Made by a program: the position numbers and the translations under genes. From assembly GCA_002404395.1 (NCBI GenBank), contig DHJP01000162.1, positions 1-45,134 of the forward strand: 45,134 nucleotides of DNA, written 5' to 3'. Position 1 is the stretch's first letter, and each line of letters begins with the position of its first letter. This document shows, piece after piece, positions 31,501 through 37,523 of the stretch. Under the pieces are notes generated by a model. That model saw only the letters and a program-made list of their open reading frames with translations, ran no database searches and was not told the DNA's origin. This stretch comes from Clostridiales bacterium UBA4717. Its GTDB lineage: Bacteria > Bacillota > Clostridia > Oscillospirales > CAG-272.

Positions 31501-31693
31501 CGACCGCGGTAAAAAACTCACCCCACTCGAAAGCCATACTTTTTCAAAGGATAACCTCCTCGCCGCCGGCGCCGGCGCCGCTCACACGCTGACATATGAT
31601 ATCACGAATGTCTCTGCTATCTATGTTTACGCCGAGCTGTATGACATCGCGTTCAATTGCAAGACCGTACGAATGAGCGTTACCGGAGGCTGA
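28520..31693 (+). CDS. Second secreted S8 family serine protease
   Basis: Subtilisin-family protease, 1057 residues, paralogous to its upstream neighbour. A signal peptide covers residues 1-28 and an I9-type propeptide about 35-105. Triad residues are present but in altered settings: Asp138 (IIDNGFN), His209 (NHGTAMAA), Asn310 (CSAGNNS), and Ser555 in SGTSPSSAF, where most active members read SGTSMAAP. A PA insert lies at about 400-480 with Fn3-like domains after it. The GTG start overlaps the previous TGA by 4 bp, with GGAG upstream, so the two are translationally coupled. Activity may be specialised or reduced. Confidence 0.9.
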   Translation: MKTRRIKTLSLILAAVFVFSLIPAPVNADTGYAANSAYIVTVSDTAAIDAVTAELKKILPEAQVNYTYSSMLHGFSVTLGADMLPTLSTLDGVLSVSPEVEYQTLEAELDVQSSSAANVSSYIADPHFGEGSVIAIIDNGFNVKHELFTLDDTANVKLTESDIAGIYHFTNAHRQSSFFTWDKTYVNRKIPFAFDYITGTCEVKTASNHGTAMAAVAAGNARGNINLPSGTAPYAQLLLMKVYSEATGTAQTGAVIAALEDAYILGADVVNLSLGKPCGFSESGYYDEALENTINKMSERGITVVCSAGNNSTLGEASAYDLTASYWEPNTEFPDSGTVNTPATSESVIAAAAANVYNGQYPAVRLTYNGSLIAYSDSNNDAVLGSPRKYFNESFNGKTLEYAVVPGLGKEEDYIKDGNRLDLRGRVALIERGEITFAEKVNNAEKHGAVAAIIYDNIEDAVSLRTKMVLDDSDLPAIFISKADGMILKDAAVKKIYVESTLSVYSNAGIAPKSTEFSSWGPTPTLKIKPELTAPGSGIRSAASDGGYASISGTSPSSAFISGLAAGILPKLSGLSGTEKTNTLKNLLMSSAAIMTDGETPYSVNVQGAGLVDYKSAAQADLIITHNGVSKLELGNKLSDSFELSFEVENLSGKAKELKLSVMLGTPDLETLTYETLCGENDYYFEHTQKTLYEILGKSKTDTVSFMKPTLKLFDNASITLDGNAINASKKQSYGITLNGKSKTLIRLNVTLSEAELAEFEKLYPNGMYIEGFIKLDGEQSYSMPFLGFRGDFYSSSPFDSSLYETASPFGGNYLYTVCQNDRFDSTAELGTNNMYGYNTLSMSFDERLSILSPFGDGCDGSLYASVSLIRNLASLKATVYDETGNELHNTNVLRGLAKAYAEPTLGTTNRYSLKLWDCRSDENDKYVYGDGKYLCKLIGTDSVGNTFEQSFDFYVDSRKPELVSYSIHSENGKKILSLTVRDDMYMQAAYLTTDRGKKLTPLESHTFSKDNLLAAGAGAAHTLTYDITNVSAIYVYAELYDIAFNCKTVRMSVTGG

Positions 31694-31708
31694 TAAGATA
31701 AAATACAC

Positions 31709-31745
31709 AAAAAGGATCCGCACAGTTTTTGTGCGGATCCTTTTT
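31709..31745. terminator. Bidirectional intrinsic terminator
   Basis: AAAAAGGATCCGCAC / GTGCGGATCCTTTTT, a perfect 15-bp stem between the convergent S8 protease and phosphoribosyltransferase genes, with A and T runs suitable for both directions. Confidence 0.92.
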
Positions 31746-31757
31746 CGATTTAATTTA

Positions 31758-32318
31758 TTATTTGATCGGCTCTCCCTCGGCGTCGAACAGCGGAAGCGGC
31801 GCAAGCACCGTAATATCCTCGCGCTTGATCGCGTCTCCCTCTGCAAGGACTGCCATCTTTCCGACGATCTCGCCGCCCACAGCCTTGACAAGTTTTTCGA
31901 TCGCCGCAAGCGACTCTCCCGTGCTTATAACATCGTCGACAATAAGTACGCGTTTGCCGCGCATAAGATCGGCTTCCCTCTTGCCTATACAAAGGCTCTG
32001 ATCGTGTTGGGTAGTTATCGAACGGACCGTAACCGTTGTCAATTCCTCCATATATACTTTAGGACCTTTGCGTGCGATGACATACTCGTTTTCGCCGAGC
32101 TGCTTTGCCATTTCATATATAAGCGGTATGCTCTTGGCTTCTGCAGTCACAAGAATGTCATGCTCGGGAGCAAGACGCGCAAGTTCGCGCGCGCTGACTT
32201 CGGTAAGCTCAACGTCTCCGAAAAGGATGAACGCCGCTATCTTCAGCGAATCGCTGACCGGAAACAGCTTCAGATCCCTCTCGATCTCGGCAATTTTAAG
32301 TTTGTAGTATTCTTTCAT
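31758..32318 (-). CDS. Adenine-type phosphoribosyltransferase family protein
   Basis: Type I phosphoribosyltransferase of 186 residues with the PRPP loop VLIVDDVISTGES near 121-133 and a preceding hood/loop region HDILVTAEAKSIPLIYEMAK that matches adenine/xanthine PRTase-like proteins. Expected to make a nucleotide from a purine base and PRPP, or to be a purine-sensing homologue; the N-terminal 30 residues are longer than classical Apt, so I leave it unnamed. GGGG precedes the ATG by 8 nt. It has its own promoter, and a palindrome lies within the promoter spacer. Confidence 0.8.
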   Translation of the reverse strand: MKEYYKLKIAEIERDLKLFPVSDSLKIAAFILFGDVELTEVSARELARLAPEHDILVTAEAKSIPLIYEMAKQLGENEYVIARKGPKVYMEELTTVTVRSITTQHDQSLCIGKREADLMRGKRVLIVDDVISTGESLAAIEKLVKAVGGEIVGKMAVLAEGDAIKREDITVLAPLPLFDAEGEPIK

Positions 32319-32388
32319 TGCAATATCCCCTTACTGCGTATTACCTGCGTAATGCGTTTTTCCGTTTGTTTCATCAAACACTCCGATA

Positions 32389-32417
32389 ATTATATCACAA
32401 AGCTTTGTATGAGTCAA
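32389..32417 (-). promoter_or_regulatory. Promoter of the PRTase gene with embedded palindrome
   Basis: TTGACT at 32412-32417 and TATAAT at 32389-32394 with a 17-bp spacer. The spacer contains ACAAAGCTTTGT (32397-32408), a perfect 12-bp palindrome placed where a repressor would block RNA polymerase. The operator role is inferred. Confidence 0.75.
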
Positions 32418-32476
32418 CCATTTTTCACGCAAGCGGCAAATTTGCGTAAACATTCGGTAAACAGAATTTCTATCGC

Positions 32477-32505
32477 TTGACATTCCGCAAAAATTAAAGT
32501 ATAAT
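32477..32505 (+). promoter_or_regulatory. lrp-like gene promoter
   Basis: TTGACA at 32477-32482 and TATAAT at 32500-32505, 17-bp spacer, a full consensus sigma-A promoter 57 bp before the ATG. Confidence 0.85.
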
Positions 32506-32562
32506 TGGCAATGATGCAAAAATAATACGGCGATCTTGCCGATTTTCACGGGAGAATAACGT

Positions 32563-33024
32563 ATGGATAAAACAGATCTTGAAATTCTTGCGTGTCTGAA
32601 AGAAAATGCGCGCATGAAAGCGTCGGATATAAGTAAAAAGATAAATTTGTCGGTCTCCGCAGTAATTGAGCGAATAAAAAAGCTTGAAGCCAACGGCACC
32701 ATTGAACGCTATACGATAACGCTGAATCAGAAAATGCTCGGAAACGAGCTGACCGCGCTTATGGAGGTCAGCCTCGAACATCCGAAGTATTACGATGACT
32801 TCGCAAACATGGTCAGAGAGACCGAAAGTATACAATCCTGCTACTACCTCACGGGGGAATACGATTTTATACTCAAAATATATACCGATTCATCTGAAAG
32901 TCTCGATAAGCTTTACCGCAAGATCAAAAGCGTGCCCGGAGTCCAACTTACCAGAACTCACTTCGTTCTCAAATCAGTCAAAAGCGACCCGATCGATGTA
33001 AATGCGGCGGAAACAAGCGACTGA
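32563..33024 (+). CDS. Lrp/AsnC family transcriptional regulator
   Basis: Feast/famine regulator of 153 residues. The N-terminal winged helix-turn-helix (MDKTDLEILACLKENAR, ISKKINLSVSAVIERIKKLE) is followed by the RAM ligand domain (ALMEVSLEHPKYYDDFANMV, SCYYLTGEYDFILKIYT). Lrp proteins bind amino acids and form octamers. GGGAG lies 7 nt before the ATG. It sits directly upstream of the methionine transporter operon, so control by or of that operon is possible, but the 88-bp gap to the met promoter shows no clear Lrp box. Confidence 0.92.
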   Translation: MDKTDLEILACLKENARMKASDISKKINLSVSAVIERIKKLEANGTIERYTITLNQKMLGNELTALMEVSLEHPKYYDDFANMVRETESIQSCYYLTGEYDFILKIYTDSSESLDKLYRKIKSVPGVQLTRTHFVLKSVKSDPIDVNAAETSD

Positions 33025-33112
33025 ATAACATATAATCGGCACAAATAGGGACATAATACCGCCGTCATTTTTGTGTCAAATATTCAAATCGTATTTTTTT
33101 GTCCGAAATCGG

Positions 33113-33141
33113 TTGACAAGCGCTCATGACAGTGATATAAT
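33113..33141 (+). promoter_or_regulatory. Methionine transporter operon promoter
   Basis: TTGACA at 33113-33118 and TATAAT at 33136-33141 with a 17-bp spacer: a perfect consensus promoter. Transcription should start near 33148, giving a leader of about 360 nt before metQ. Such a strong promoter suits control by attenuation rather than activation. Confidence 0.9.
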
Positions 33142-33180
33142 TACGGCAACAAAGAAAGCGTCATGAAAGGAGAAAGCAAT

Positions 33181-33306
33181 ATGAAAAACGCGGTGGGTAT
33201 CATAATGAATATGATGCTCATGTACATGTGCCGCATGTGCATGTCTTTCCGTATGTCTTTTTCCGGGTTGCTTTCTTACCGTACAGCGAACACTGTCGGT
33301 GCTTGA
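33181..33306 (+). CDS. Methionine-rich leader peptide (putative attenuator)
   Basis: A 41-codon ORF starts with ATG at 33181, 8 nt after a strong AAAGGAG SD. It has nine Met codons, eight of them within codons 9-25 (from MNMMLMYMCRMCM on), plus two Cys codons. It lies between a consensus promoter and an intrinsic terminator (33322-33355), upstream of the methionine ABC transporter genes. This is the layout of an amino-acid leader peptide: ribosome stalling at Met codons when charged Met-tRNA is scarce would favour antitermination. The coding and SD signals are seen; the mechanism is inferred. No SAM riboswitch or T-box consensus was found in the leader. Confidence 0.75.
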   Translation: MKNAVGIIMNMMLMYMCRMCMSFRMSFSGLLSYRTANTVGA

Positions 33307-33321
33307 CACAACGTCAACAGT
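33292..33321 (+). promoter_or_regulatory. Pre-terminator hairpin over the leader stop codon
   Basis: ACTG/CAGT and TTGAC/GTCAA arms form a bipartite hairpin that includes the leader peptide stop codon and ends just before the terminator stem. A ribosome stalled on the Met codons or at the stop would change its folding, so it may be the pause or protector stem of the attenuator. Confidence 0.45.
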
Positions 33322-33355
33322 AAAGGGGAAGCTTCCGCGGGAAGTTTCCCCTTTT
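33322..33355 (+). terminator. Attenuator terminator of the met operon
   Basis: A 15-bp stem with one G-U pair (AAAGGGGAAGCTTCC / GGAAGTTTCCCCTTT), GCG loop and T5 tail. It is positioned 16 nt after the leader peptide stop and before metQ, so it must be bypassed for transporter expression. Confidence 0.88.
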
Positions 33356-33382
33356 TAAATTCTTCTGTTACGGAGGTCTGAA

Positions 33383-33430
33383 ATGACAAATCTGATAAAA
33401 ATAACCAACCTTTACAGCACGCGAATGTGA
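33383..33430 (+). CDS. Second short leader ORF before metQ
   Basis: A 15-codon ORF, MTNLIKITNLYSTRM, with GGAGG exactly 6 nt before its ATG, lies after the attenuator terminator and 80 nt before metQ. The SD is stronger than many real genes here. It ends in a Met codon before TGA. It may be a second regulatory peptide or help load ribosomes on the read-through message. I do not recognise it. Confidence 0.45.
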   Translation: MTNLIKITNLYSTRM

Positions 33431-33510
33431 CCGCTTGCAACCCAAATTATTCGTTTTCAATACACACCTATAAATATTAAAAAATCAACACAACACAAGG
33501 AGAAAAAATC

Positions 33511-34362
33511 ATGAAAAAGCTCGTATCACTTACACTCGCACTGATCATCGCCGTAGGTTCGGCGCTCGCCCTCGCTTCCTGCGGAGGCAAAGATATCACG
33601 ATCGCAATTCCGAACGACACCACAAACGAAGCGCGCGCTCTGCTCTTGCTCGAAGACAAAGGAATAATCACGCTTAAAGAAGGAGCAGGCATCACCGCAA
33701 CCATCCGCGATATTGAAAGCAATCCGAAGAACATCACCTTTAAAGAGGTCGAAGCGGCACAGCTTCCCAACGTACTCAAGGATGTTGACTACGCGGTTAT
33801 CAACTCAAACTATGCAATTGCCGCAGGTATCAACCCGGTCGAATCCGCTCTTGCTACCGAAGGCGCCGCTTCCGCATACAGCAACATAGTTGCAGTTAAG
33901 GAAGGCAATGAAACAAACGACAAGACCAAAGCACTCGTTGCCGCCCTCAAAAGCAAAGAGGTTGCCGATTTTATTACCGAAAAATATGCCGGTGCAGTAG
34001 TAAGCGTTGTTACCGATACCACTGACGGCTACGACAGCACCGTTGATTACGATGCACTTGCAGGAACAGAGATCTCGGTTGCCGCATCTCCCGCGCCTCA
34101 TGCGGAAATTCTCGCGGTCGCAAAGGACATTCTCGCAGAAAAGAATATCACCCTCAAGATCGTTGAATTTACCGATTACGTACAGCCCAACAATGTTGTG
34201 GAAAGCGGTGAGATCGACGCGAACTACTTCCAGCATACCCCGTATCTTGACGACTTCAACGCTCAGAACGGCACTCACATTGTTTCGGCTGCCGCTATTC
34301 ACGTTGAACCGCTCGGAATCTACGGCGGAAAGCAGACTTCACTTGACACCATAAACAAATAA
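33511..34362 (+). CDS. metQ: Methionine-binding lipoprotein MetQ, circularly permuted
   Basis: Substrate-binding lipoprotein of the methionine ABC importer, 283 residues. Signal peptide with lipobox LASC, lipidated Cys24. Residues 29-167 match the normally C-terminal half (IAIPNDTTNEARALLLLE, ENPKN-like NPKNITFKEVEAAQLP, VINSNYA, EKYAGAVV). Residues 188-283 match the normally N-terminal half (SPAPHAEIL, VEFTDYVQPN, GEIDANYFQHTPYLDDF, ending at the SLDTINK hinge segment). Residues 168-187 link the old C- and N-termini. The fold should close into the same two-lobed binding protein. AAGGAG lies 7 nt before the ATG. First gene of the metQ-metN-metI order. Confidence 0.9.
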   Translation: MKKLVSLTLALIIAVGSALALASCGGKDITIAIPNDTTNEARALLLLEDKGIITLKEGAGITATIRDIESNPKNITFKEVEAAQLPNVLKDVDYAVINSNYAIAAGINPVESALATEGAASAYSNIVAVKEGNETNDKTKALVAALKSKEVADFITEKYAGAVVSVVTDTTDGYDSTVDYDALAGTEISVAASPAPHAEILAVAKDILAEKNITLKIVEFTDYVQPNNVVESGEIDANYFQHTPYLDDFNAQNGTHIVSAAAIHVEPLGIYGGKQTSLDTINK

Positions 34363-34376
34363 TTAAGGAATATGCG

Positions 34377-34405
34377 GGGTGCCGCGGCTGTTGCCGCGGC
34401 AGCCC
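34377..34405 (+). promoter_or_regulatory. Intercistronic hairpin metQ-metN
   Basis: GCCGCGGC-TGTT-GCCGCGGC, extended by T-A and GGG/CCC, lies between metQ and metN. No T tract follows. It likely protects the metQ 3' end or lowers metN/metI expression relative to the binding protein, as is common in importer operons. Confidence 0.6.
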
Positions 34406-34422
34406 TCGCTTTGTATATTAAA

Positions 34423-35424
34423 ATGATTGAGATACAGAATCTATCCAAGACCTTCGGCTTTGCAGACGGCACGGTCGACGCGTTAAAAAACGTCAGTCTT
34501 AAGATCAACGACGGAGATATATACGGAATAATCGGAATGAGCGGCGCCGGAAAAAGCACCCTTATCCGCTGTATAAATATGCTTGAGCGGCCGACCGACG
34601 GCAGTGTGCTGATCGACGGCGTTGACATCGGCGCGCTGAGCGAGCGTGAGCTGAGAAATATCCGCCGCAATGTCACAATGATATTTCAAGGTTTCAATCT
34701 GCTGATGCAGCGTAACTGCCTCAGAAATATCTGCTTTCCGCTTGAACTTTCCGGAGTCGGCAAAAAAGAAGCGGAAGCACGTGCGCGTGAATTGCTTGAA
34801 ACCGTAGGGCTTCCCGACAAGGCGGGGGCGTATCCCGCCGAGCTTTCGGGCGGTCAGCAGCAGCGTATTGCAATTGCACGCGCGCTCGCTACAGACCCGA
34901 AGGTGCTTTTATGCGACGAAGCTACCAGCGCCCTTGACCCCAATACCACACATCAGATACTGTCGCTGATCCGTGATATCAACGAAAAGCTCGGAATTAC
35001 CGTAATAATCATCACTCATCAGATGAGCGTGGTTGAAGAAGTCTGCAATCGTGTCGCAATTCTCGACGGCGGCGAAGTAGTCGAAGAAGGTGAAGTCGGT
35101 ACCGTATTTTCCGCGCCCAGATCGGATGCCGCAAAACGCCTTGTCTTTCCGGACGGTGCATCCGAAGTGCTCAATGCAAACGACGGTGAACGCCGCATCA
35201 GAGTGGTTTTCAACGGTGCGCGTACCACCCAGACCCCGGTAATTACGCAAATGGCGATCGACCTCGGAATTGCCGCAAATATTCTTGCTGCATCCACCAG
35301 ATGCATAGGCGACAAAGTGTACGGAAATATGTTGCTCGGGATTCCCGATGACAGCGGCAAGGTATCGGCGGCGATAAAATATCTGAGACAAACGCACGAT
35401 GTCTTAGTCGAAGAAGTGAGGTGA
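34423..35424 (+). CDS. metN: Methionine ABC transporter ATP-binding protein
   Basis: ATPase subunit of the methionine importer, 333 residues from ATG 34423. Walker A GMSGAGKST at 38-46, signature LSGGQQQR, Walker B VLLCDEATSALD, and H-loop ITHQM are intact. The C-terminal NIL domain (from about residue 260, RIRVVFNGARTTQTPVI) is the regulatory methionine-binding module that trans-inhibits transport. An upstream ATG at 34372 would translate the intercistronic hairpin into an Ala-rich extension not expected for MetN, though it alone has an SD-like AAGGA; the 34423 start has none and may rely on coupling. Confidence 0.93.
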   Translation: MIEIQNLSKTFGFADGTVDALKNVSLKINDGDIYGIIGMSGAGKSTLIRCINMLERPTDGSVLIDGVDIGALSERELRNIRRNVTMIFQGFNLLMQRNCLRNICFPLELSGVGKKEAEARARELLETVGLPDKAGAYPAELSGGQQQRIAIARALATDPKVLLCDEATSALDPNTTHQILSLIRDINEKLGITVIIITHQMSVVEEVCNRVAILDGGEVVEEGEVGTVFSAPRSDAAKRLVFPDGASEVLNANDGERRIRVVFNGARTTQTPVITQMAIDLGIAANILAASTRCIGDKVYGNMLLGIPDDSGKVSAAIKYLRQTHDVLVEEVR

Positions 35425-35429
35425 GTCGG

Positions 35430-36137
35430 ATGTTCAATAATATTTTTTCCGACGCGGCGATCGCGGAGGCAATTGATATATTTGTAAGCGAGTTTCCGCT
35501 TGCAATATGGGAAACGCTGTACGTCACGCTTATATCTACCGCTTTTGCCACCCTGCTCGGGCTTCCGCTCGGAGTTTTGCTCGTAGCGGGCGAAAAGAGC
35601 GGAGTTCATCCTCTGCCGGCGTGGCTTATGCACATAATTAATATCGTTATCAACCTGCTTCGTTCTATACCGTTCCTCATACTTATGATACTCGTTTTCC
35701 CGCTTTCAAGGCTTATCGTGGGAACCGCAGTCGGAACGGTAGCATCTATAGTTCCGCTTGTTATTGCCGCGTTTCCTTTTGTCGCCAGACTTGTTGAAGG
35801 AAGTCTGCGCGAAGTTAACCCCAACATAATCGAAGCGGCGCAAAGCATGGGTGCGTCCCCCTTTCAGATAATCACAAAGGTCATGCTTCCCGAAAGTGTG
35901 CCGTCTCTTATTTCAAACGCCACCATCGCTGTGATAACCATACTCGGATACAGCGCCATGAGCGGAATCATCGGCGGCGGCGGTCTCGGAAAGATCGCGA
36001 TCAACTACGGATACTACCGATACAAGTACCTTGTAATGCTTGCGGCGGTCATTCTGCTTATCGTGCTCGTGCTGATATTCCAAGGACTCGGAACAAAGCT
36101 TTCGATAAGATCGGATAAACGGCTCAAAAAGAAATAA
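35430..36137 (+). CDS. metI: Methionine ABC transporter permease
   Basis: Inner-membrane permease of the MetNI importer, 235 residues with about five helices. The transmembrane core starts ETLYVTLISTAFATLLGLPLGVLL; the EAA loop that docks the ATPase reads EAAQSMGASPFQIITKVMLPES. GAGG lies 8 nt before the ATG at 35430, inside the end of metN, so the two are coupled. A long 140-nt tail and a strong terminator at 36278 follow. Order metQ-metN-metI differs from the metN-metI-metQ order of Escherichia coli. Confidence 0.94.
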   Translation: MFNNIFSDAAIAEAIDIFVSEFPLAIWETLYVTLISTAFATLLGLPLGVLLVAGEKSGVHPLPAWLMHIINIVINLLRSIPFLILMILVFPLSRLIVGTAVGTVASIVPLVIAAFPFVARLVEGSLREVNPNIIEAAQSMGASPFQIITKVMLPESVPSLISNATIAVITILGYSAMSGIIGGGGLGKIAINYGYYRYKYLVMLAAVILLIVLVLIFQGLGTKLSIRSDKRLKKK

Positions 36138-36277
36138 ACCTTCAAAACCGTATGTCCGCAAAATGCCTATCGGATCACGACATTTTTGAAACGATCCTTG
36201 GCCGCTTTTGCCCTCATGCATTTGTTTTCCGTCTTTTTAAGCAGTAAAACAGCGGTGCTTTGCAGCATGACCAATGC

Positions 36278-36322
36278 AAAAGGGGTGTAAAAAACTCAAA
36301 ATGAGTTTTTTACACCCCTTTT
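36278..36322 (+). terminator. Terminator of the met operon
   Basis: A perfect 21-bp inverted repeat (AAAAGGGGTGTAAAAAACTCA and its complement) with an AAA loop, ending in TTTT. It is the strongest hairpin in the window and could work in both directions. Confidence 0.92.
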
Positions 36323-36342
36323 CCGTATACCCCGATCTTATG

Positions 36343-36380
36343 AAAAACGGCGCCGAAAAGCGAATACTTTTCGGCGCCGT
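36343..36380 (-). terminator. Terminator of the lipoprotein-desulfurase-oxidoreductase unit
   Basis: ACGGCGCCGAAAAG / CTTTTCGGCGCCGT 14-bp stem, loop of six, followed by a T run on the minus strand. It lies 36 bp after the Gfo/Idh stop codon. Confidence 0.85.
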
Positions 36381-36416
36381 GCTTTATGGCGTCACACTTT
36401 ATGTATTTTGTGCCGA

Positions 36417-37496
36417 TCAGTCAAAGAATACCGGCTTGCCGGTCTCGGCAGAGGTGTAAATTGCCTCAAGTATCTGAGTTACGCAATATGCCTGCTCGGG
36501 AAGCACGCAGGGATCGGTATTATTCTTGATCGCATCGATCCACTGACGCATATCACGGTCCGAAGGACTTGCCTCCACTCCGTCATAGAATGCCGCGCCG
36601 CCTGCATTGAGGTCGGGCTTTTCAACATACTGACGTCCGAAGCGTACACCGTTTATACGTGCGCCGTCCCATGTGTCGGCGCCTGCCTTTGTACCGCAGA
36701 TCCTGAAGCAGGCTTCCTTGGCTTCAAGCAGATTGAGCGCCCAGCTCGACTGAAGTATGATAGTCGCGCCGTTTTCCATGGTTACAAAACCGAACGCGCT
36801 GTCCTCGACCGTGTACTTTTCGGGATCCCAATCGCCCCATGCGTTTGCGGTGTTGGTCTGATCCGCAAGCTTTCTGTACTTCGTTCCAACTACCATCTTC
36901 GGTTTGTAGTTGTTCATGCACCAAAGCGTAAGGTCAAGCGCATGAGTTCCGATGTCGATAAGGGGACCGCCGCCCTGCTCTTCTTCATTGAGGAACACAC
37001 CCCAGGTAGGTACTGCGCGGCGGCGCAAAGCTATTGCGTTTCCATAATAGATATCGCCAAGCTCTCCGTTTACACAAGCGGCTTTTACGTACTGTGCCGC
37101 CGAGGTCTGACGGTTCTGATATCCGATAGTCAGCTTCTTGCCGGTGCGCTTTGCGGCGTCAAGCATCTCCTTTGCTTCCTTGGAAGTCTTTGCCATAGGC
37201 TTTTCGCACATTACGTGCTTGCCGGCTTCAAGTGCATCGATCGTGATAAAGCTGTGCTCACGGTTAGGGGTGCAGACATGAACAATGTCGATCGACTCGT
37301 CCTTGAGCAGTTCCTTGTAATCCGTATAATACTTGGCATCCGGAGTTCCGAAATCCTTCGCCGCCTTTATCGCTCTTTCCTCGATAATGTCGCAGAATGC
37401 TACCATTTCAACATCAGGCAGCTTCTTAAGCGACGGCATATGCTTTCCGTTGGCAATACCGCCGCAGCCGATAATGCCGATTCTGAACTTTTCCAT
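36417..37496 (-). CDS. Gfo/Idh/MocA family oxidoreductase (2)
   Basis: NAD(P)-dependent oxidoreductase of 359 residues. The Rossmann start is IGIIGCGGIANGKHMPSL, the EKP motif is at 98-100 (HVMCEKPM), and the C-terminal domain has GGGPLIDIGTHALDLTLWCM with the putative catalytic His. It shares the fold with the protein at 16741 but is not a close copy. AGGGAG lies 7 nt before the ATG. It is the last gene of the unit starting at 39265. Sugar substrate unknown; a functional link to cysteine desulfurase is not evident. Confidence 0.9.
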   Translation of the reverse strand: MEKFRIGIIGCGGIANGKHMPSLKKLPDVEMVAFCDIIEERAIKAAKDFGTPDAKYYTDYKELLKDESIDIVHVCTPNREHSFITIDALEAGKHVMCEKPMAKTSKEAKEMLDAAKRTGKKLTIGYQNRQTSAAQYVKAACVNGELGDIYYGNAIALRRRAVPTWGVFLNEEEQGGGPLIDIGTHALDLTLWCMNNYKPKMVVGTKYRKLADQTNTANAWGDWDPEKYTVEDSAFGFVTMENGATIILQSSWALNLLEAKEACFRICGTKAGADTWDGARINGVRFGRQYVEKPDLNAGGAAFYDGVEASPSDRDMRQWIDAIKNNTDPCVLPEQAYCVTQILEAIYTSAETGKPVFFD

Positions 37497-37523
37497 TTTT
37501 TGTCTCCCTTTGATTTTTTAATT

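Noticed and set aside
33148..33510. SAM riboswitch or Met T-box in the metQ leader
   Set aside because: I looked for the S-box core (GAGGGA-type segments) and the T-box sequence AGGGTGGNACCGCG and found neither; the region is instead occupied by short ORFs and a terminator. A covariance search would settle it.
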